64,000 nucleotides of DNA from Ariolimax columbianus (GCA_036924085.1 JAVGWX010000011.1:20693955-20757954); one strand, 5' to 3'; shown: positions 1 to 11,277, counted from the stretch's first letter. Notes: generated from the letters alone by a model not told the origin. Numbers and translations are program-made.

Positions 1-1565
1 ACTCTTCTGGTCGGAGACTGGTCCATTCTTTTATGTTGTCTTCCCATCTCTTTTTGGGCCGGCCTCTTCGTCGTCTGCCATGCACCTTCCCGTGGAGGAT
101 TGTGTTTGCAAGACCATTTGATCTCGATATGTGACCGTACCAAGTGAGTTTCCTTCTTTTGACAGTTGCCAAGAGATCTTCGAAAGGCCCTATTGCCGTC
201 GTAATTCTATTTCAGATTTCCTCGTTTGTAACTCGATCTTTGTACGTGACGTTTAAAAGTCTTCGGAAACATCTCATCTCCAAGGCCTGTATCCTTCGTT
301 AAAGGTCAGCTGTAACTGTACATGTCTCACACGCATAGAGAAATATTGACAGGACCAGTGTACGCATTAATCTGATTTTCGTGCGTAGTGCTAACCGTTT
401 ATCTTGCCAGATTTTGTTAAGCCGTGCAAGCGCCGCTATTGTCTGTGCTATTCTGGCCAATACTTCACATTTTGATCCTTCATCACTGACAATCGGCCCA
501 AGATATTTAAAACGATCAACTACTTCGAGTTCTTGACCGTTTGCTTTTATCTTGCCGTTGAAGCCCGTAGCGTTGTTTGTCATTAGTTTTGTCTTTCCAG
601 CTTTTATCTCCATACCATAGTCAAGAGCTGTTTCCTCGAGCCTTCTGACCCATTCCTGGAGCTTCTGAACTTCTGAACCCGCCAACCCGTCGATATCATC
701 TGCAAAACGAAGGTTAGTAATCGTTCGGCCCCCTATCTTGACAGTACCAACGTGACCTCCAAGTGCCTCACTCATAATTCCTTCAAGGAATATATTGAAA
801 AGAGTTGGAGAGAGTGTACACCCCTGTCTCACACCAACTGATGTGTGAAACCAGTCTCCTCGCCTCCCATTCACAAGAACTGCACTAGACGCCTTGTTAT
901 ACAGGTGTTCAAGGACAGTTATAATATTTCCGTTGATATTATACATCCTCATGGTTGCCCAAAGCGCATTATGCCATACCCTATCAAACGCCTTCTTAAA
1001 ATCCACAAACACATGATACAGTGTTTGCTGCTGTTCTAGATATTTCTCGCTTAGCAGCCTTAAATTAAATATCTGTTCTGTAGTGCTTCTTCCCTGTCTG
1101 AACCCTGCTTGCTCCTCAGCAATAATGTTCTCTGCTTGGGGTTTCAATCGGTCGAGGATTAATTTAAGCATGACCTTGCTAGGGTGGCTAATGAGGCTTA
1201 TTGTTCTGTAATTTTGGCACAGCTTTAGGTTTCCAGACTTATGTAGCGGTATAACTATAGATTTCGTCCATAAGTCCGGCCAGTTTCCTGTCGCCCATAT
1301 TTTGTTACAGATGTGTGTCGGGCCTTCCACCACTACCTCTCCACCTGCTTGTAAGAGCTCTGCTGGTATATTGTCCACGCCGGCCGCCTTCCCTCTTCTC
1401 AATGTCTTTACCGCTGCAATTACCTCTTCCTTCGTTATCAGTTGGTTATCCTCTATATTTGTTGGTGTTGGGGGGAATGTTTTCTCAGGTTTGTTTCGCC
1501 CTTCATAGTTGTATAGCTCGGAACAGTACTCTGTCCATCTTGCCAGTACATCATTTCCATCAATG
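1..1565 (-). pseudogene. Non-LTR retrotransposon reverse transcriptase, 3' part (RTE-like), decayed
   Basis: Reading leftwards, the frame is open from 1565 to 299. It carries the RT palm: KAAGVDNIP, GFRQGRSTTEQIFNLR, VFVDFKKAFDRVW, GVRQGCTLSPTLFN and the catalytic RFADDIDG. RFKYLGPIVS and LYACETCT follow in the C-terminal part. Left of 299 the same frame continues through two in-frame stops (TAA at about 299-301 and TGA at about 215) into ALEMRCFRRLLNV and RGRPKKRWEDNIKEW, the usual C-terminus of this class. The element runs off the left edge. The endonuclease part is missing and the upstream piece lies inverted at 1566-1700. It encodes no working enzyme because of the stops. Confidence 0.9.
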
Positions 1566-1700
1566 AGACAGAAATGATGCTAAAGGAGCATACAAGGTGG
1601 TCAAAGAACTGGTAACACCAAGACAAAGCAGGAACCTTATGATTCATGATAAAAACGGCAAGTGTCTCATTGAGGGAAATGATGTACTTCTACTCCTCTC
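1566..1700 (+). pseudogene. Inverted 5' segment of the same LINE
   Basis: The plus strand reads AYKVVKELVTPRQSRNLMIH, then DKNGKCLIEGNDVL. This is the region that should precede LIDGNDVLARWTEY, the start of the minus-strand copy. The two pieces face each other and share a 26-bp inverted overlap with one mismatch (1545-1570 against 1663-1688). This matches the layout of a 5'-inverted LINE. Confidence 0.75.
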
Positions 1701-1799
1701 ATTATTGCCTTTCGATTTAACATGTATATTTATAATCATACTCTTTTCAGAATAAGCATTTTTGTTTCTTGGATTGTCAGGATTTTTTATGTCTTCTTT

Positions 1800-2090
1800 C
1801 CTGATCCCCTAGTTCACATTAGACTGCAGTGGATAGTTTCTACCAATCCACATTTTTCGCCATCTTCTCAAGCTATTGCCTTGAGAACCCAGTTGTCCTC
1901 ACTGCCTCCTTAATTGACTTATATTTTGTGCTCTCTGGCCTCCCCACTCTTTCCCTCTACCGTGAGTTTCAATACAGCCCGTGTCTGGCTATTTTGTTAG
2001 TTCTATCCTCAGATGTGCCTACTGTCCATTTACATTTTCTTTCTCCCTTGAAAAGATTCACAGCACTAACTTATTATGATAGTTGCTGCC
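1800..2090 (-). pseudogene. LINE 3'-end relic
   Basis: The minus strand gives weak matches to the C-terminal region of endonuclease-type LINEs: a KWKW-GHT-like stretch, then NKIARHGL and a Trp/Gly/Arg-rich tail. It resembles the relic at 28240-28545, where the same segment reads IGHTLR and [11 protein letters not shown]. Many stops. Confidence 0.45.
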
Positions 2091-2119
2091 CTGGGCTGAT
2101 AGTTGTATATCTAAAAACC

Positions 2120-2560
2120 AGAAAGCAGTGACTCGGTGGATACCATTACACTGTAACATAAAGGAAAACATTGAGGATGGCAGTCTAGCTAAAGAGGTAG
2201 TGAAACTAATATAGGAACAATACTATGAAGAAACAAAAGCCATAATAACAGAAAAATATAATGTAAAGTGGCAGAAAGAACACCCCAAACACCACACAGA
2301 TGATGGATACTACCAACTGCCCAGAAAAGACCATATTATCATATTTTGTCTCTGAACTGGCCACAACAGAATGAGACATCACATGTACACCAAATTCAAA
2401 AATAGGTCACCACCAGCCTACTTCAGGACTGCTCCCAGCAGACAGATCTGAGAAGGATGTGGCCCACATCCTCATTCTCCTAAAGGAAAAACTAAGTATA
2501 TTGAGACTCTAAAAAAGACAGCAGAATGTATTGGAAAATTCAGAATCCCAGTCTAATTAA
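2120..2560 (+). pseudogene. RNase H/C-terminal relic of an I-type LINE
   Basis: The translated plus strand gives AVTRWIPLHCN, then KWQKEHPKHHTDDGYYQL, then TGHNRMRHHMYTKFK. It is colinear with the RNase H end of the full-length LINE at 29.8-34.8 kb ([35 protein letters not shown]). In-frame stops and indels show an old copy. Only this 3' part is recognisable. Confidence 0.75.
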
Positions 2561-2944
2561 GTAATGATCACAGTAGAAGAATATCTCAAATGTGTGAATA
2601 GTAGACACATTTGCCTTAAATTTTCAGGAGCTTGTCTGGATCCGTTGAATCAGTTATGTTCACAGTAATGAAAGAGAGGGCTGAAATCCTTGTGTTTGAA
2701 AGTACCCACAATTGGAACATGGATCAGAGATATCCTAAAATCTATCAAGGACTACCTGATAGATGTTGACACTGTAATCATGAATTAACAATTGAATGTT
2801 TTTAGACAAGAGAACTTTGTGTGAATTTGATGAAGACCTGTGCTCCACATGAAACTGAATGGAATTGACTGATTGATGAATATTAGGTCAGATATCTTAG
2901 AAATCATGAATTAACCATCACATTTAGTTCAGTTCATACGTGAC
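2561..2944. other. No recognisable feature
   Basis: AT-rich sequence between two LINE relics. I see no ORF, repeat family or splice-flanked exon. Confidence 0.5.
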
Positions 2945-3460
2945 CTCATGAGATAGTTGGGGCACCTTTGCCGACACCTCCATAATCTTGTGCCCTCCCT
3001 CTCTGTCTGCGGTTGTTTTTTGTGCCTCTTTGGGTCGCAGGTTAGTCCATTCATGGATGTTATCTTTCCATCATTTTCTCAGACGTTCTGGCCTTCACTT
3101 GCCCTGTACTGTGCCCTGTAGTATGGTATTTGTAAAGCCCTTGGACCTCAAAATGTGGCCCTACTAAGGCATCTTTCGCCTATTGATCATTGTGAGGAGG
3201 TCGTCGTACGGTCCTCTTGCATTCTTGATTCATCGTCGTACTTCATCATTTGGACACTGTCTTTGTAGGTGACATTTAAGAGTCTTCTAAAATATCTCAT
3301 CTTCATGGCCTGGGTTCTTCTCTAGAGCTCTGATGTAATGGTCCATGTTTCACAGGCGTAGAGGCATATCGAAAGAACTAGTGATCGCTTTAGTCTGACC
3401 TTTATGGGGAGGAAAAGTCTTTTATCTTTCCATATGTTTCAACCGTTACATCGCCATATT
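2945..3460 (-). pseudogene. RTE-like LINE 3'-end relic
   Basis: Colinear with the left-edge element at 1-400. The phrases complementary to TCCATTCATGGATGTTATCT, then AAGAGTCTTCTAAAATATCT, and a cluster around CATGTTTCACAGGCGTAGAG match that copy. It is a diverged second insertion of the same family with many stops. Confidence 0.7.
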
Positions 3461-4229
3461 TAGGCCCGATAAAAATGCAGCAGCAAAACAAACTCACTAA
3501 TAAGACACCTAAAACTGATGAAATACACACAAGAAATTTCATAGACGATGTCAGGATAAATAGTAGCCTCAGTTATCAAACATATCCACAGGTTTATATA
3601 CAGCACCATCTGTTGCTAGCAATCCTAATCCTGGGCTTGTAGATTTACTGTGAGACAAATTGATTGGATCAGCTTGACAGAATAAAAGGGCCAGATTCTT
3701 ACATTCATTTTTAAAGCCTCAGATATCTAATCTCAGGCAGCTGTTGGATTTATCGGATGGATGATAAATACAAAATCAATACCATAGGAAGGAAGAAAAA
3801 AAGGTTCTGCATCAAATTTAAAATGTGAAAAAAAGCTGTATTATAGCCGTATATCCAACCCAGAATTGTGAGTCTCGTAGTAATGTTATGTGAGCATGTA
3901 TTCTAAAACTGTTCATTATTCCCAGCTAGGTCAATATATCCAATCAATATGTACTTTAAACTCATATTAAACAAGGATCACACAAGAATCAAACAGAATA
4001 ATTGATATCTTTTTTTGGCTGGGCATGCTTATAAGAAGAGATGGGTCAGAGCAGACTGTGACCATGGGCAAAATTGCTGGAATTGGGCACTGAGGACAAC
4101 AATGAGAGGAAATGCTGAGTTGTTCAGCATATTGAGATGAAAGGCAGGGATTGGCAGAATTGATAAATTGGCACCCAGGACAGAAAGTTATGGATTTCTG
4201 TGTGGTATTTTCTCATGTTCATATTTGTG
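3461..4229. other. No recognisable feature
   Basis: AT-rich, without a meaningful ORF or a repeat shared with the rest of the window. Confidence 0.5.
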
Positions 4230-4715
4230 ACTGATATTATAGCCAGCATGTTCATCTGAAAACATGAACATTAAATGGGAACAGGATTGAACAAGGGCAA
4301 GAATTCAAGTACTTGGGCAGTGTTTTCACACAGTACACAGGATGGAGGTTTAGACAGAGAAAGTGAGATCAGGTGCCAAAAAATGCAATTGCATTTGTGT
4401 AATTTGCATTAAATCCATACCAGCTATCACCGTTATTGAAACACTTTAATATAAACATGTCCACAAAAAGACTGCTGGTCAACAGTATATTCATGTCAAT
4501 GCTATGTTACCAATGCCAAACATGGATATTAACAAAAACTCTATGAGAAAGATCATGACCTGTGAGAGATGAGATGCCTCTGGAAAACCATCAACGTAAC
4601 TAGGAGAGACAGAATTGTGCAATGAAGAGGTGTGAAACGTCATTGAAGCACAGAATATATTGATGAGGAGAGAATCAACTGGTTCGGCCACCTAATAAGA
4701 ATGGGGGTGGGGGGT
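4230..4715 (+). pseudogene. LINE C-terminal relic
   Basis: Plus-strand fragments read QEFKYLGSVFTQ, KRLLVNSIFMSMLCYQCQTW and RINWFGHLIRMG. This order (YLGS, LLY-x-C-x-TW, FGH) is the standard C-terminal layout of RTE/L1-like RT proteins. Frameshifts and stops throughout. Confidence 0.7.
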
Positions 4716-4721
4716 GGGGGG

Positions 4722-5060
4722 GCCCCCACTAATGTCTGGTCAGGCAAAAAATATTGAGGTAAGGTAAAATATACTGGCCAAGACTCCCACCTCACTTCCA
4801 TGTAGGTCTCCCCAGAAATGGGTTGTTTTCATGGCAGTCTGGATAACAAGGTAAGAGATCAACATGATCCCCATAGTAGTGAGCAACACACAGATGAATT
4901 AAGCATAGCACAACCATCTGGAGGACCCCATTACACCTTTATCAGTCCACTCGATATGTGAAGGAAGCTACTACACCCCAACACTTAACATCCTTTTACA
5001 AAGGGTAATCTTACTCATTATGGGCATTCAACAACAACAACATTGACAGAATAACAACAA
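4722..5060 (+). repeat. SINE B copy (diverged)
   Basis: About 330 bp, shared with 5923-6270, 22627-22970, 42335-42548, 46336-46622 (inverse), 58365-58830 and 60425-60582. Landmarks in order: GGTCAGGCAAAA, AAATGGGTTGTTTTCATGGC, GAGATCAACATGATCCCCAT, AGCATAGCACAACC and a final CATTCAACAACAACAAC. The CAA-type tail suggests retroposition. Confidence 0.85.
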
Positions 5061-5079
5061 AAGCCACCAAATTGCAAAA

Positions 5080-5345
5080 CCTGAAGTGGAATTCAAGATA
5101 AGAACCCAACTCATTACTATTTGCAGATGACCAAAGCCTAATATATGAGGATGACGATTAACTGTAAAATCATATGAATGAACTCTGTACAGCCTGTGAA
5201 AGATATGACATAATGATCAACACATCAAAGATGGAAACTATAAAGATTTGCAGAGCATTTGGTCTGCTTAAAATACATGCAAATAAGCTTAAGCAAACCT
5301 AAAAGTCTGGGAAGTATTTTTTACAGAGATAAGGACTTTATAGGG
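5080..5345 (+). pseudogene. LINE reverse transcriptase relic
   Basis: The plus strand reads SLLFADDQSLIYEDD, then ELCTACERYDIMINTSKMET. This is the catalytic FADD box and the following helix and NTSKT-like motif of a non-LTR RT. Stops interrupt it. It probably belongs to the same parent LINE that later received SINE B (5923) and SINE C (6350). Confidence 0.7.
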
Positions 5346-5459
5346 AATTGAAACATGTTAGAAAGCCTCTGTTGCACGGGTTGACCAATTTGTTTAGGAT
5401 CTAGGAGCCAGGTAAGAAATGCAGGGAAAAGGCAGAGTGCTGGATAAAAAGGTTAAAGG

Positions 5460-5700
5460 CTAAAGGCGAGGGCTTGACTTCATCGCAGCGGGTATCCCCA
5501 TATGGCTCGGTGTCTCTCCGCAGAACGGTATTCCGTCTTCCGAGAACATTGCACAAAGCATGAACTCTGTAGACTCAGCAATGAACCCAGGGATATTCTG
5601 AAAAAAATTGACATCATGAACTGACAGCCGCAGCTCGAAATCGAACCCCGACCGTCTGAATATGAGGCAAATGGCATGGCCATTATGTCACGGAGACCCA
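5460..5700 (-). mobile_element. tRNA-derived SINE (family J)
   Basis: On the minus strand the head starts GGGTCTCCGTGACATAATGG. Box A is TGACATAATGG (5680-5690) and box B is GGGGTTCGATTTC (5637-5649), about 40 bp apart, as in a tRNA. The body runs left to about 5460. I saw no clear second copy in the window, so family membership rests on the pol III promoter layout. Confidence 0.65.
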
Positions 5701-5922
5701 TGTGGATGAAAATAATATACTGCAATGGGGGAAGTTGTGTGAATAGATATGATACTGGTCCTGAAATATTAGGAACAGCAACAGTTCTAGATGCCATGGT
5801 GACCTGGGATTTGTTGTGTCCTGCTCTGTTGTGACGTAACTGTCAGCATTGCTTAAACACCCAAACATCAGCTTGACAACAAAGCAACAACTGATAAATA
5901 GTATATTTATACCAACTCTATG

Positions 5923-6270
5923 GGTGAGAAAGACTAACATCTGGCCAGGCAAAGCATACTGATCAGACATGTTGATCAGGGTCTGGCCAAGACCTTCATT
6001 TTGGCTTCCTCGTAGCCTTTCCTGGAAACGGGCTGTTTTCATGGCAGCCTGGCTATTGAGGAGAGGGATCGACGTAATCTCCGTAGTAGTAAGCAGCACG
6101 TAGATTAAGGCAAGCATAGCACAACCACCTAGAGGACCCCTGTCCACCTTCATCAGCACACTCAGGATTTGAGGAAAGCTACAACAACCCGCCACTTAAA
6201 GTTCCTTTTAGGGCGCACAAAAGAGTAATCCTACTCATTGTTAACAATGACGACGACGACAACGACAACA
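5923..6270 (+). mobile_element. SINE B, complete copy with 14-bp target-site duplication
   Basis: Flanked by ATACCAACTCTATG at 5909-5922 and again at 6271-6284. The 348-bp body starts GGTGAGAAAGACTAACATCT and ends in a GAC/AAC-rich tail. The perfect TSD fixes the ends of the family and shows it moves by target-primed insertion. Near the head, GACTAACATCTGGCCAG faces CTGATCAGACATGTTGATC, a hairpin discussed in the findings. No clear tRNA-type box A/B was seen. Confidence 0.88.
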
Positions 6271-6349
6271 ATACCAACTCTATGCTATCAATGCCTTATT
6301 CAAGACACATAAAAAGAAAATTGCAACACCTGAAATGAAATGTCCAAGA

Positions 6350-6709
6350 GGGATCAAGATGCTGAGCAGCGCATGAGCTGCAGTGGTCAGCGACCCATAG
6401 CTGACTGCTAGCGTCAGGGCCAGTAAACTAGAGCTGCCAAGACCCTTCTACACCTCTAAGAGGTGATCCTGGATAACAGGCTGCAGCAGGGCAGACTGGC
6501 TAAGGAGAAGGGATCGAAGAGAGAATGCTAACCCGGTACTCAAATAATGCTTGCTGAAGTCAGATGTGTTGAACCGAAAGGTGAAAATATCGCAGTCAAG
6601 CTGTAAACTACGACACAACGCATTCCGTTCTCTGGACTAAATTCTGCTACTTAAGCCCTTTAAGAGCTTAGTAGCGGGAGATTGAGAATGAACGAAGCCA
6701 AGCCAAGCC
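6350..6709 (+). mobile_element. SINE C, complete copy with 12-bp target-site duplication
   Basis: Flanked by AAATGTCCAAGA at 6338-6349 and 6710-6721. The 360-bp body starts GGGATCAAGATGCTGAGCAG. It passes GGAGAAGGGATCGAAGAG and GCTAACCCGGTA, then the shared core GAAGTCAGATGTGTTGAACC, then CGCAGTCAAGCTGTAAACTA, and ends GAACGAAGCCAAGCC. At least eight further copies or fragments lie in this window, in both orientations. Confidence 0.88.
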
Positions 6710-7077
6710 AAATGTCCAAGAAAATACATTTGTGTCACCACAAGAGATGAAATGAGAAATAATGACATTAGAATTTTGGTCAGAGTCATTGCTTGCGCTT
6801 AAAATATTTCAAGGCAGAAAATATGATGATTCAATCATTGCATCAGAATACAGTATGATCAACTACCACAGCACGCTTACAACATATGAAGTTCTGACTA
6901 TATAGCATGAGAAATACTGTATGGCATAGGATAGGTGACATAAGAGAAATCTTACAACAATACAGGCTTGCAACAACTGACACAATACACTGAGAAAAGC
7001 AGTTTACGCTACCAACAATGCTTAACAGCACAAGTGGAGGAAAAACTAAGTAATTTAGTGTATCTTCTTCTTCTTTG

Positions 7078-7196
7078 CCGTTCATTCTCAAAGTCCCGCT
7101 ACCAAGCACTGAAATGGGCTTTGTAAGTTGCAGGATGTTATCCGGAGAATGGAATGTGTTGTATCATAGTTTACAGCTTGACTGCAATATTGGCAC
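7078..7196 (-). repeat. SINE C 3' fragment
   Basis: The minus strand carries GCAGTCAAGCTGTAAACTAT, then a match to the conserved CATTCCGTTCTC segment and the GGGA-TTGAGAA end of SINE C. Only the 3' third remains. Confidence 0.75.
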
Positions 7197-7473
7197 CATT
7201 TGTAAGCGTAATGATGAAAAGATGCAATTCTCTTTCAGCAAATGGTGAATAATATTGATACTGCTGGTTCTTGCAGCTTGCTGGTTGTACACATTCCTGC
7301 TTCATCTTCTGATGTGCCTTCTTCTCTACCCCGTCTTCTGAAGCCCACCTCTCTGCCTGATCCAGGTTTAATTTCATACTCATCGAGTCTGTGAATTACT
7401 GATAATTCAATTGCAGAGTAAACCTCTAGCAGATGAGCATTGATTGATTTCAGTATGTTCCCATTATCCATAT
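7171..7473 (-). CDS. Candidate terminal exon of CREB3L (speculative)
   Basis: Exon E ends in phase 1, and this is the only unique-looking open stretch downstream on the same strand with a compatible acceptor. Two readings are possible. An acceptor CGCTAG before 7473 gives MDNGNILKSINAHLLE and a stop at 7235. An acceptor ATTCACAG before 7388 gives SMSMKLNLDQAERW with a stop at 7171, inside a SINE C remnant. Neither acceptor has a good pyrimidine tract. I do not recognise a conserved luminal tail in either. It may be plain intergenic sequence. Confidence 0.2.
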
Positions 7474-7629
7474 CTAGCGTTTCACTACAGGTACAGGTAC
7501 TTTCAAAACAAGCATGTTGGCTTTTTCATTATCATGAAGTCCTAACTAAGAAATAAGACTATCAGTCAAGAAAACCTCCATCAGTTGATACATTGATCAG
7601 ACATTGACATATGAATACACTCAATTATA

Positions 7630-8314
7630 CGAGGAGTGTTCAAATGAAACAAGACCAAACTGCAACAAATGAACATACAAACGATGCCCATGAGGACATC
7701 ACTTCTGGTGTAAACTGCACATACCAACTGTCATCGCCAAAATTGATGTAGCAATTCGGGTGGACCATCAGAAGGTGTTCATAATGTGTACCGATACTTC
7801 AGTTTCTTGCTAACCATCATTTGAACTGTCCCTAGTGACACAGTGAATTTATCTGCTAGGAAACGTAAGCTCCGGTGACGGTCCACCTGAATTGCTGCAT
7901 CAATTTTGGTGATGTCATTTTCTGTCGCAACAATATGCGCCTGACCTGGTCTCGGAAAATCTTTCGTTAACTCACGTCTTTCTTTAGACATCATTGTGCA
8001 ATTCTTCACTGTTGTCTTCTACACACTTTTGTCACCATACACTGTCTGCATTCTGCAATGAATGTCAACTGGTCGACATCCTTCAGCTGTTAAAAACTGA
8101 ATCACCACTCGCTGATCAACTCTGGACAAATTCCGAATCACATTTGCCATGTTTTCCACGGTCTGCTGAGGAGAAACTATGAGTCGGAGGATAATGAAAT
8201 TTTGCAAACTTGAAGGTTCGTATGTGCTGTTTACACCCGAAGTGACGCCATCAAGCGCATCATACGAATATTCACTTGGTGCAGTTAGGTCAGGTATCAT
8301 TTGAACACGCCTCG
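7630..8314. mobile_element. Palindromic mariner derivative, copy 1
   Basis: The ends are inverted: CGAGGAGTGTTCAAATGA on the left and the complement of CGAGGCGTGTTCAAATGA on the right, with TA at 7628-7629 (the right TA has mutated). The right part, read on the minus strand, is a mariner/Tc1-like transposase N-terminus: [54 protein letters not shown]. The left part is a plus-strand copy of the same 5'UTR (to about 7737) and a short sense piece (AKIDVAIRVDH). The halves meet near 7785. The catalytic DD34D domain is absent, so it cannot encode an active transposase. Confidence 0.85.
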
Positions 8315-8524
8315 TTTAATTGATCTAAAGGTAAAGGGTGTCCTTTAGCAGACTTAACCGCTGGTAGTGAATGAAGTATTAAAGACTTCAGTATACTAAG
8401 CCACAGCTTGTGTGAGATGGCGTGGCAGTTCCCTTCTACGCTAACTGTAAGTCTGGTAGCCATTTACAGTTGAGTCAACTGGAGCACGATGGTTGAGTGA
8501 GTTGAACCCCGTCTTTTTCAAAGA

Positions 8525-10135
8525 GACATGGATACAGCGGGATTAAGATCAATCTGTATTACAGAGGAAATGGTTTTTTAAAAATTGGAGGGGTTGAAAG
8601 TGAATAAATGTCCAGGTCAAGATGGTATTCATCCAAAATTGCTGTATGAAATTAGAGACCAACTAGCAAAACCATTGGCTATATTATGTTCTCAATCACT
8701 TGCAAAAGGTATTGTTCCACGGGATTGGAAAGATGCAGGAGTGATCCCCTTATTTAAAAAAGGCAAAAAATCAGATCCAGCAAATTATAGACCGGTGAGT
8801 TTAATGAGCATAGTCTGTAAATTGTTAGAGTCAATAATCAAAGAAAACATTGTAATGCATTTAGACAAATTTAATCTAATTAGAAATAATCAGCATGGGT
8901 TTACTAGAGGGAGATCATGCTTAACAAATCTATTAGAATTCATGGAGGAGGTTACCAAAATCATAGATAAAGGGGAGCCAGTGGATGTTATTTATCTAGA
9001 CTTTGCAAAGGCCTTTGATAGAGTACCTCATCAAAGATTATTTCGAAAGTTAAAATCACATAGAATAGGTGGGAAAGTTGCCAAATGGATTAAAAATTGG
9101 TTAACGGGAAGAAGGCAGAGGGTGGGCATAAATAAGGAGTACTCTGAGTGGTGTGAAGTGAAACGTGGTGTGCCACAGGGCTCGGTTTTGGGACCAATTT
9201 TGTTCTTGATATATATAAATGATTTGGCCATTGATATGAGATCCATGATTGCAAATTTGCTGATGACACAAAACTATGCAGTAGTGTCTCATCTAAAGCG
9301 GAAGTGGATATATTGATGTCGGATTTAGATAAAATTCGAGAATGGTCAGTAAGCTGGCAAATGGAGTTTAATGTAGATAAATGTACAGTCATCCACATGG
9401 GTAGATCCAATATGGAACATAATTACAGAATGGGAGAAAACAATATTAGAAAGATAGATAAGGAAAGGGACCTAGGGGTTATAATAGATCATACAGGAAA
9501 GATGAGTGAGCAAGTTAAGGTAGCAGTGAAAAAGGCAAATGCAATGTTAGGTATGATAAAAAGAAATATTAAACATAGGAGCAAGGAAGTGATCGTCAAA
9601 CTGTATAAAGCTTTAGTTAGACCTAGATTGGAGTACTGTGTACAGGTGTGGAGTCCTTATCAAAGAGGGGACATAAACATGCTAGAAAGAATACAGAAAA
9701 GAGCGACAAAGATGATAGTGGGATTCCAGAATTACAGTTATGAGGAACGACTCAGAAAAACCGGCCTACAGTGTCTCGAAGAGAGAAGAATTCGTGGTGA
9801 CTTAATACAGGTTTATTAGATGATCAGAGGAATCGATAAATTAGACTATAACAAGTTTTTTAAAATACAGCCACCTACAGTAACACGAGGGCATAGCTAC
9901 AAGCTGACTAAAGAGAGGTCCAGGTTAGATATTAGGAAATATTTTTTTAGTCAGAGAGTGGTGTCTGCTTGGAATGCATTGCCAGGGGAGGTAGTGGAGG
10001 CAGGGACAGTTAATGCATTTAAGAATAAACTGGATGCGCATAGCTTTTAGAGCAAGGTGATGTAAATGTAACTGGTTGTATACAGACTCTGCAGGGTCTT
10101 CTAAACCAGTATAAAGACATTAAGTTTAAGAGAAA
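8525..10135 (+). pseudogene. CR1-like LINE reverse transcriptase, 5'-truncated, two lesions
   Basis: The frame at 8585-9259 reads KCPGQDGIHPKLL, DPANYRPVSLMS, QHGFTRGRSCLTNL, VIYLDFAKAFDRVPH and GVPQGSVLGPILF: RT domains 1-4. A single-base loss just before the catalytic box shifts the frame; FADDTKLC continues in the next frame through 9819 (SWQMEFNVDKC, RPRLEYCVQVWSPY). A TAG at 9817-9819 replaces a Lys codon. The last exon-like block to 10050 ([28 protein letters not shown]) is open. The 3'UTR ends near AACCAGTATAAAGACATTAA. With only two lesions this is a fairly young copy; the endonuclease is missing. Related 3' ends lie at 44320-44825 and 51190-51525. Confidence 0.9.
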
Positions 10136-10354
10136 TAATGTAAAAGTTAAAATGACTAGAGTCTATATTTCAAAATGTAAAGGAAATCACACAGCAGATA
10201 CTGTCATAAGCGATGAAGTGTTACAGACTTCATTGTACACAATCTCAGCTTTTTTCAGGTGGGCTTGATCAACTGCCTTTTTTTGCTGTTTTGAATTACC
10301 TAACTCTAAAAGAATCAGGTACTGATTTACAGCTGGGGAGAATGGAGTGTGATG

Positions 10355-10640
10355 TCTACTTCTTCTTTTTCGGCAATCGTCATGAACGTGTTGAAACGTA
10401 GCCTACTACAAAGCTGTGACATCTGCACTTTTCGGCCCGATATATCTGATTTCATCTAGCTATTTTGAGTACCAGACGTGCATTCCCACTGCGATCCCTA
10501 TTCTCTTAGCCAGACTACTTCTGTGCAGCCTGTTTCCAGGACCATCACGGAATAGGGTCTAGGTCAGCTGTGGTTCGCTGACCTTGATGCAAGCAACTAG
10601 CTATGAGTCGCTGCTGTCAGCTCACTCACTGTGCTGCAAC
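10355..10640 (-). repeat. SINE C copy
   Basis: Reverse-oriented and diverged. It shows CTTCTTCTTTTTCGG (tail side), CGGCCCGATATATCTGATTT (the shared core), ATCCCTATTCTCTTAGCCAG, GCAGCCTGTTTCCAGG and GTCAGCTGTGGTTCGCTGAC, all colinear with the 6350-6709 copy. Confidence 0.82.
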
Positions 10641-10837
10641 TTCGTTCCCTGAGTGTGACGTGACCAGAATAACAACTAATCAGTTTTGCCATGAGAGTCT
10701 CTAAAGGCAGGTGGTCAATAGCGGGCAAGAGAAACTTAAAATGATGCTCCCTGCCTCTCTCTCTTGTACATACACACATAAGACAACAATACCACCTTCA
10801 GTTACTGCAACAGTTACTTGTCAGCCAACAAAACAAT

Positions 10838-11180
10838 CATCTATTCTTCTTCTTTTTCTCAATCTCCCGCTACCAAGCTCTGAAAATGGCTTTGCAAGTA
10901 GCAGAATGTTTTCTGGAGAACGGAATGCGCTATGTCGTAGTTTACAGCTCGACTGCAATATTTGAAACTTTTGGTCCGCCACATTCGACTTTTTTGAGTA
11001 CCGGGTTAGCATTCCCTCTTCGATCCTTTCTCCTTAGCCAGTCTGCTCTGTTGCAGCCTGTTATCCAGAATAAACCGCGTGGAGATACAAAAGGGTCTTG
11101 GCAGCTCTGGGTTAGCTGGCACTGGTGCTAGCAGTCAGCTTTGGGTCGCTACCTGCTGCAGGTCAGCATCTTGATCAACT
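10838..11180 (-). repeat. SINE C copy, near full length
   Basis: Runs from the TTCTTCTTCT tail through TCAATCTCCCGCTACCAAGC, CTATGTCGTAGTTTACAGCT, CGATCCTTTCTCCTTAGCCA and GCAGCCTGTTATCCAG to CAGGTCAGCATCTTGATC. It sits just downstream (gene sense) of CREB3L exon E. Confidence 0.88.
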
Positions 11181-11277
11181 ATTGAACAATATGGTCACCA
11201 ATAAACATGATAGCGGTCACTCAACAAAACATGATAGCCGCTACTCAACATAGATGTCACACAAATCAATTACTTAC

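Noticed and set aside
5683..6195. 170-codon minus-strand ORF
   Set aside because: It covers a SINE junction and the antisense of SINE B; no protein similarity recognised.
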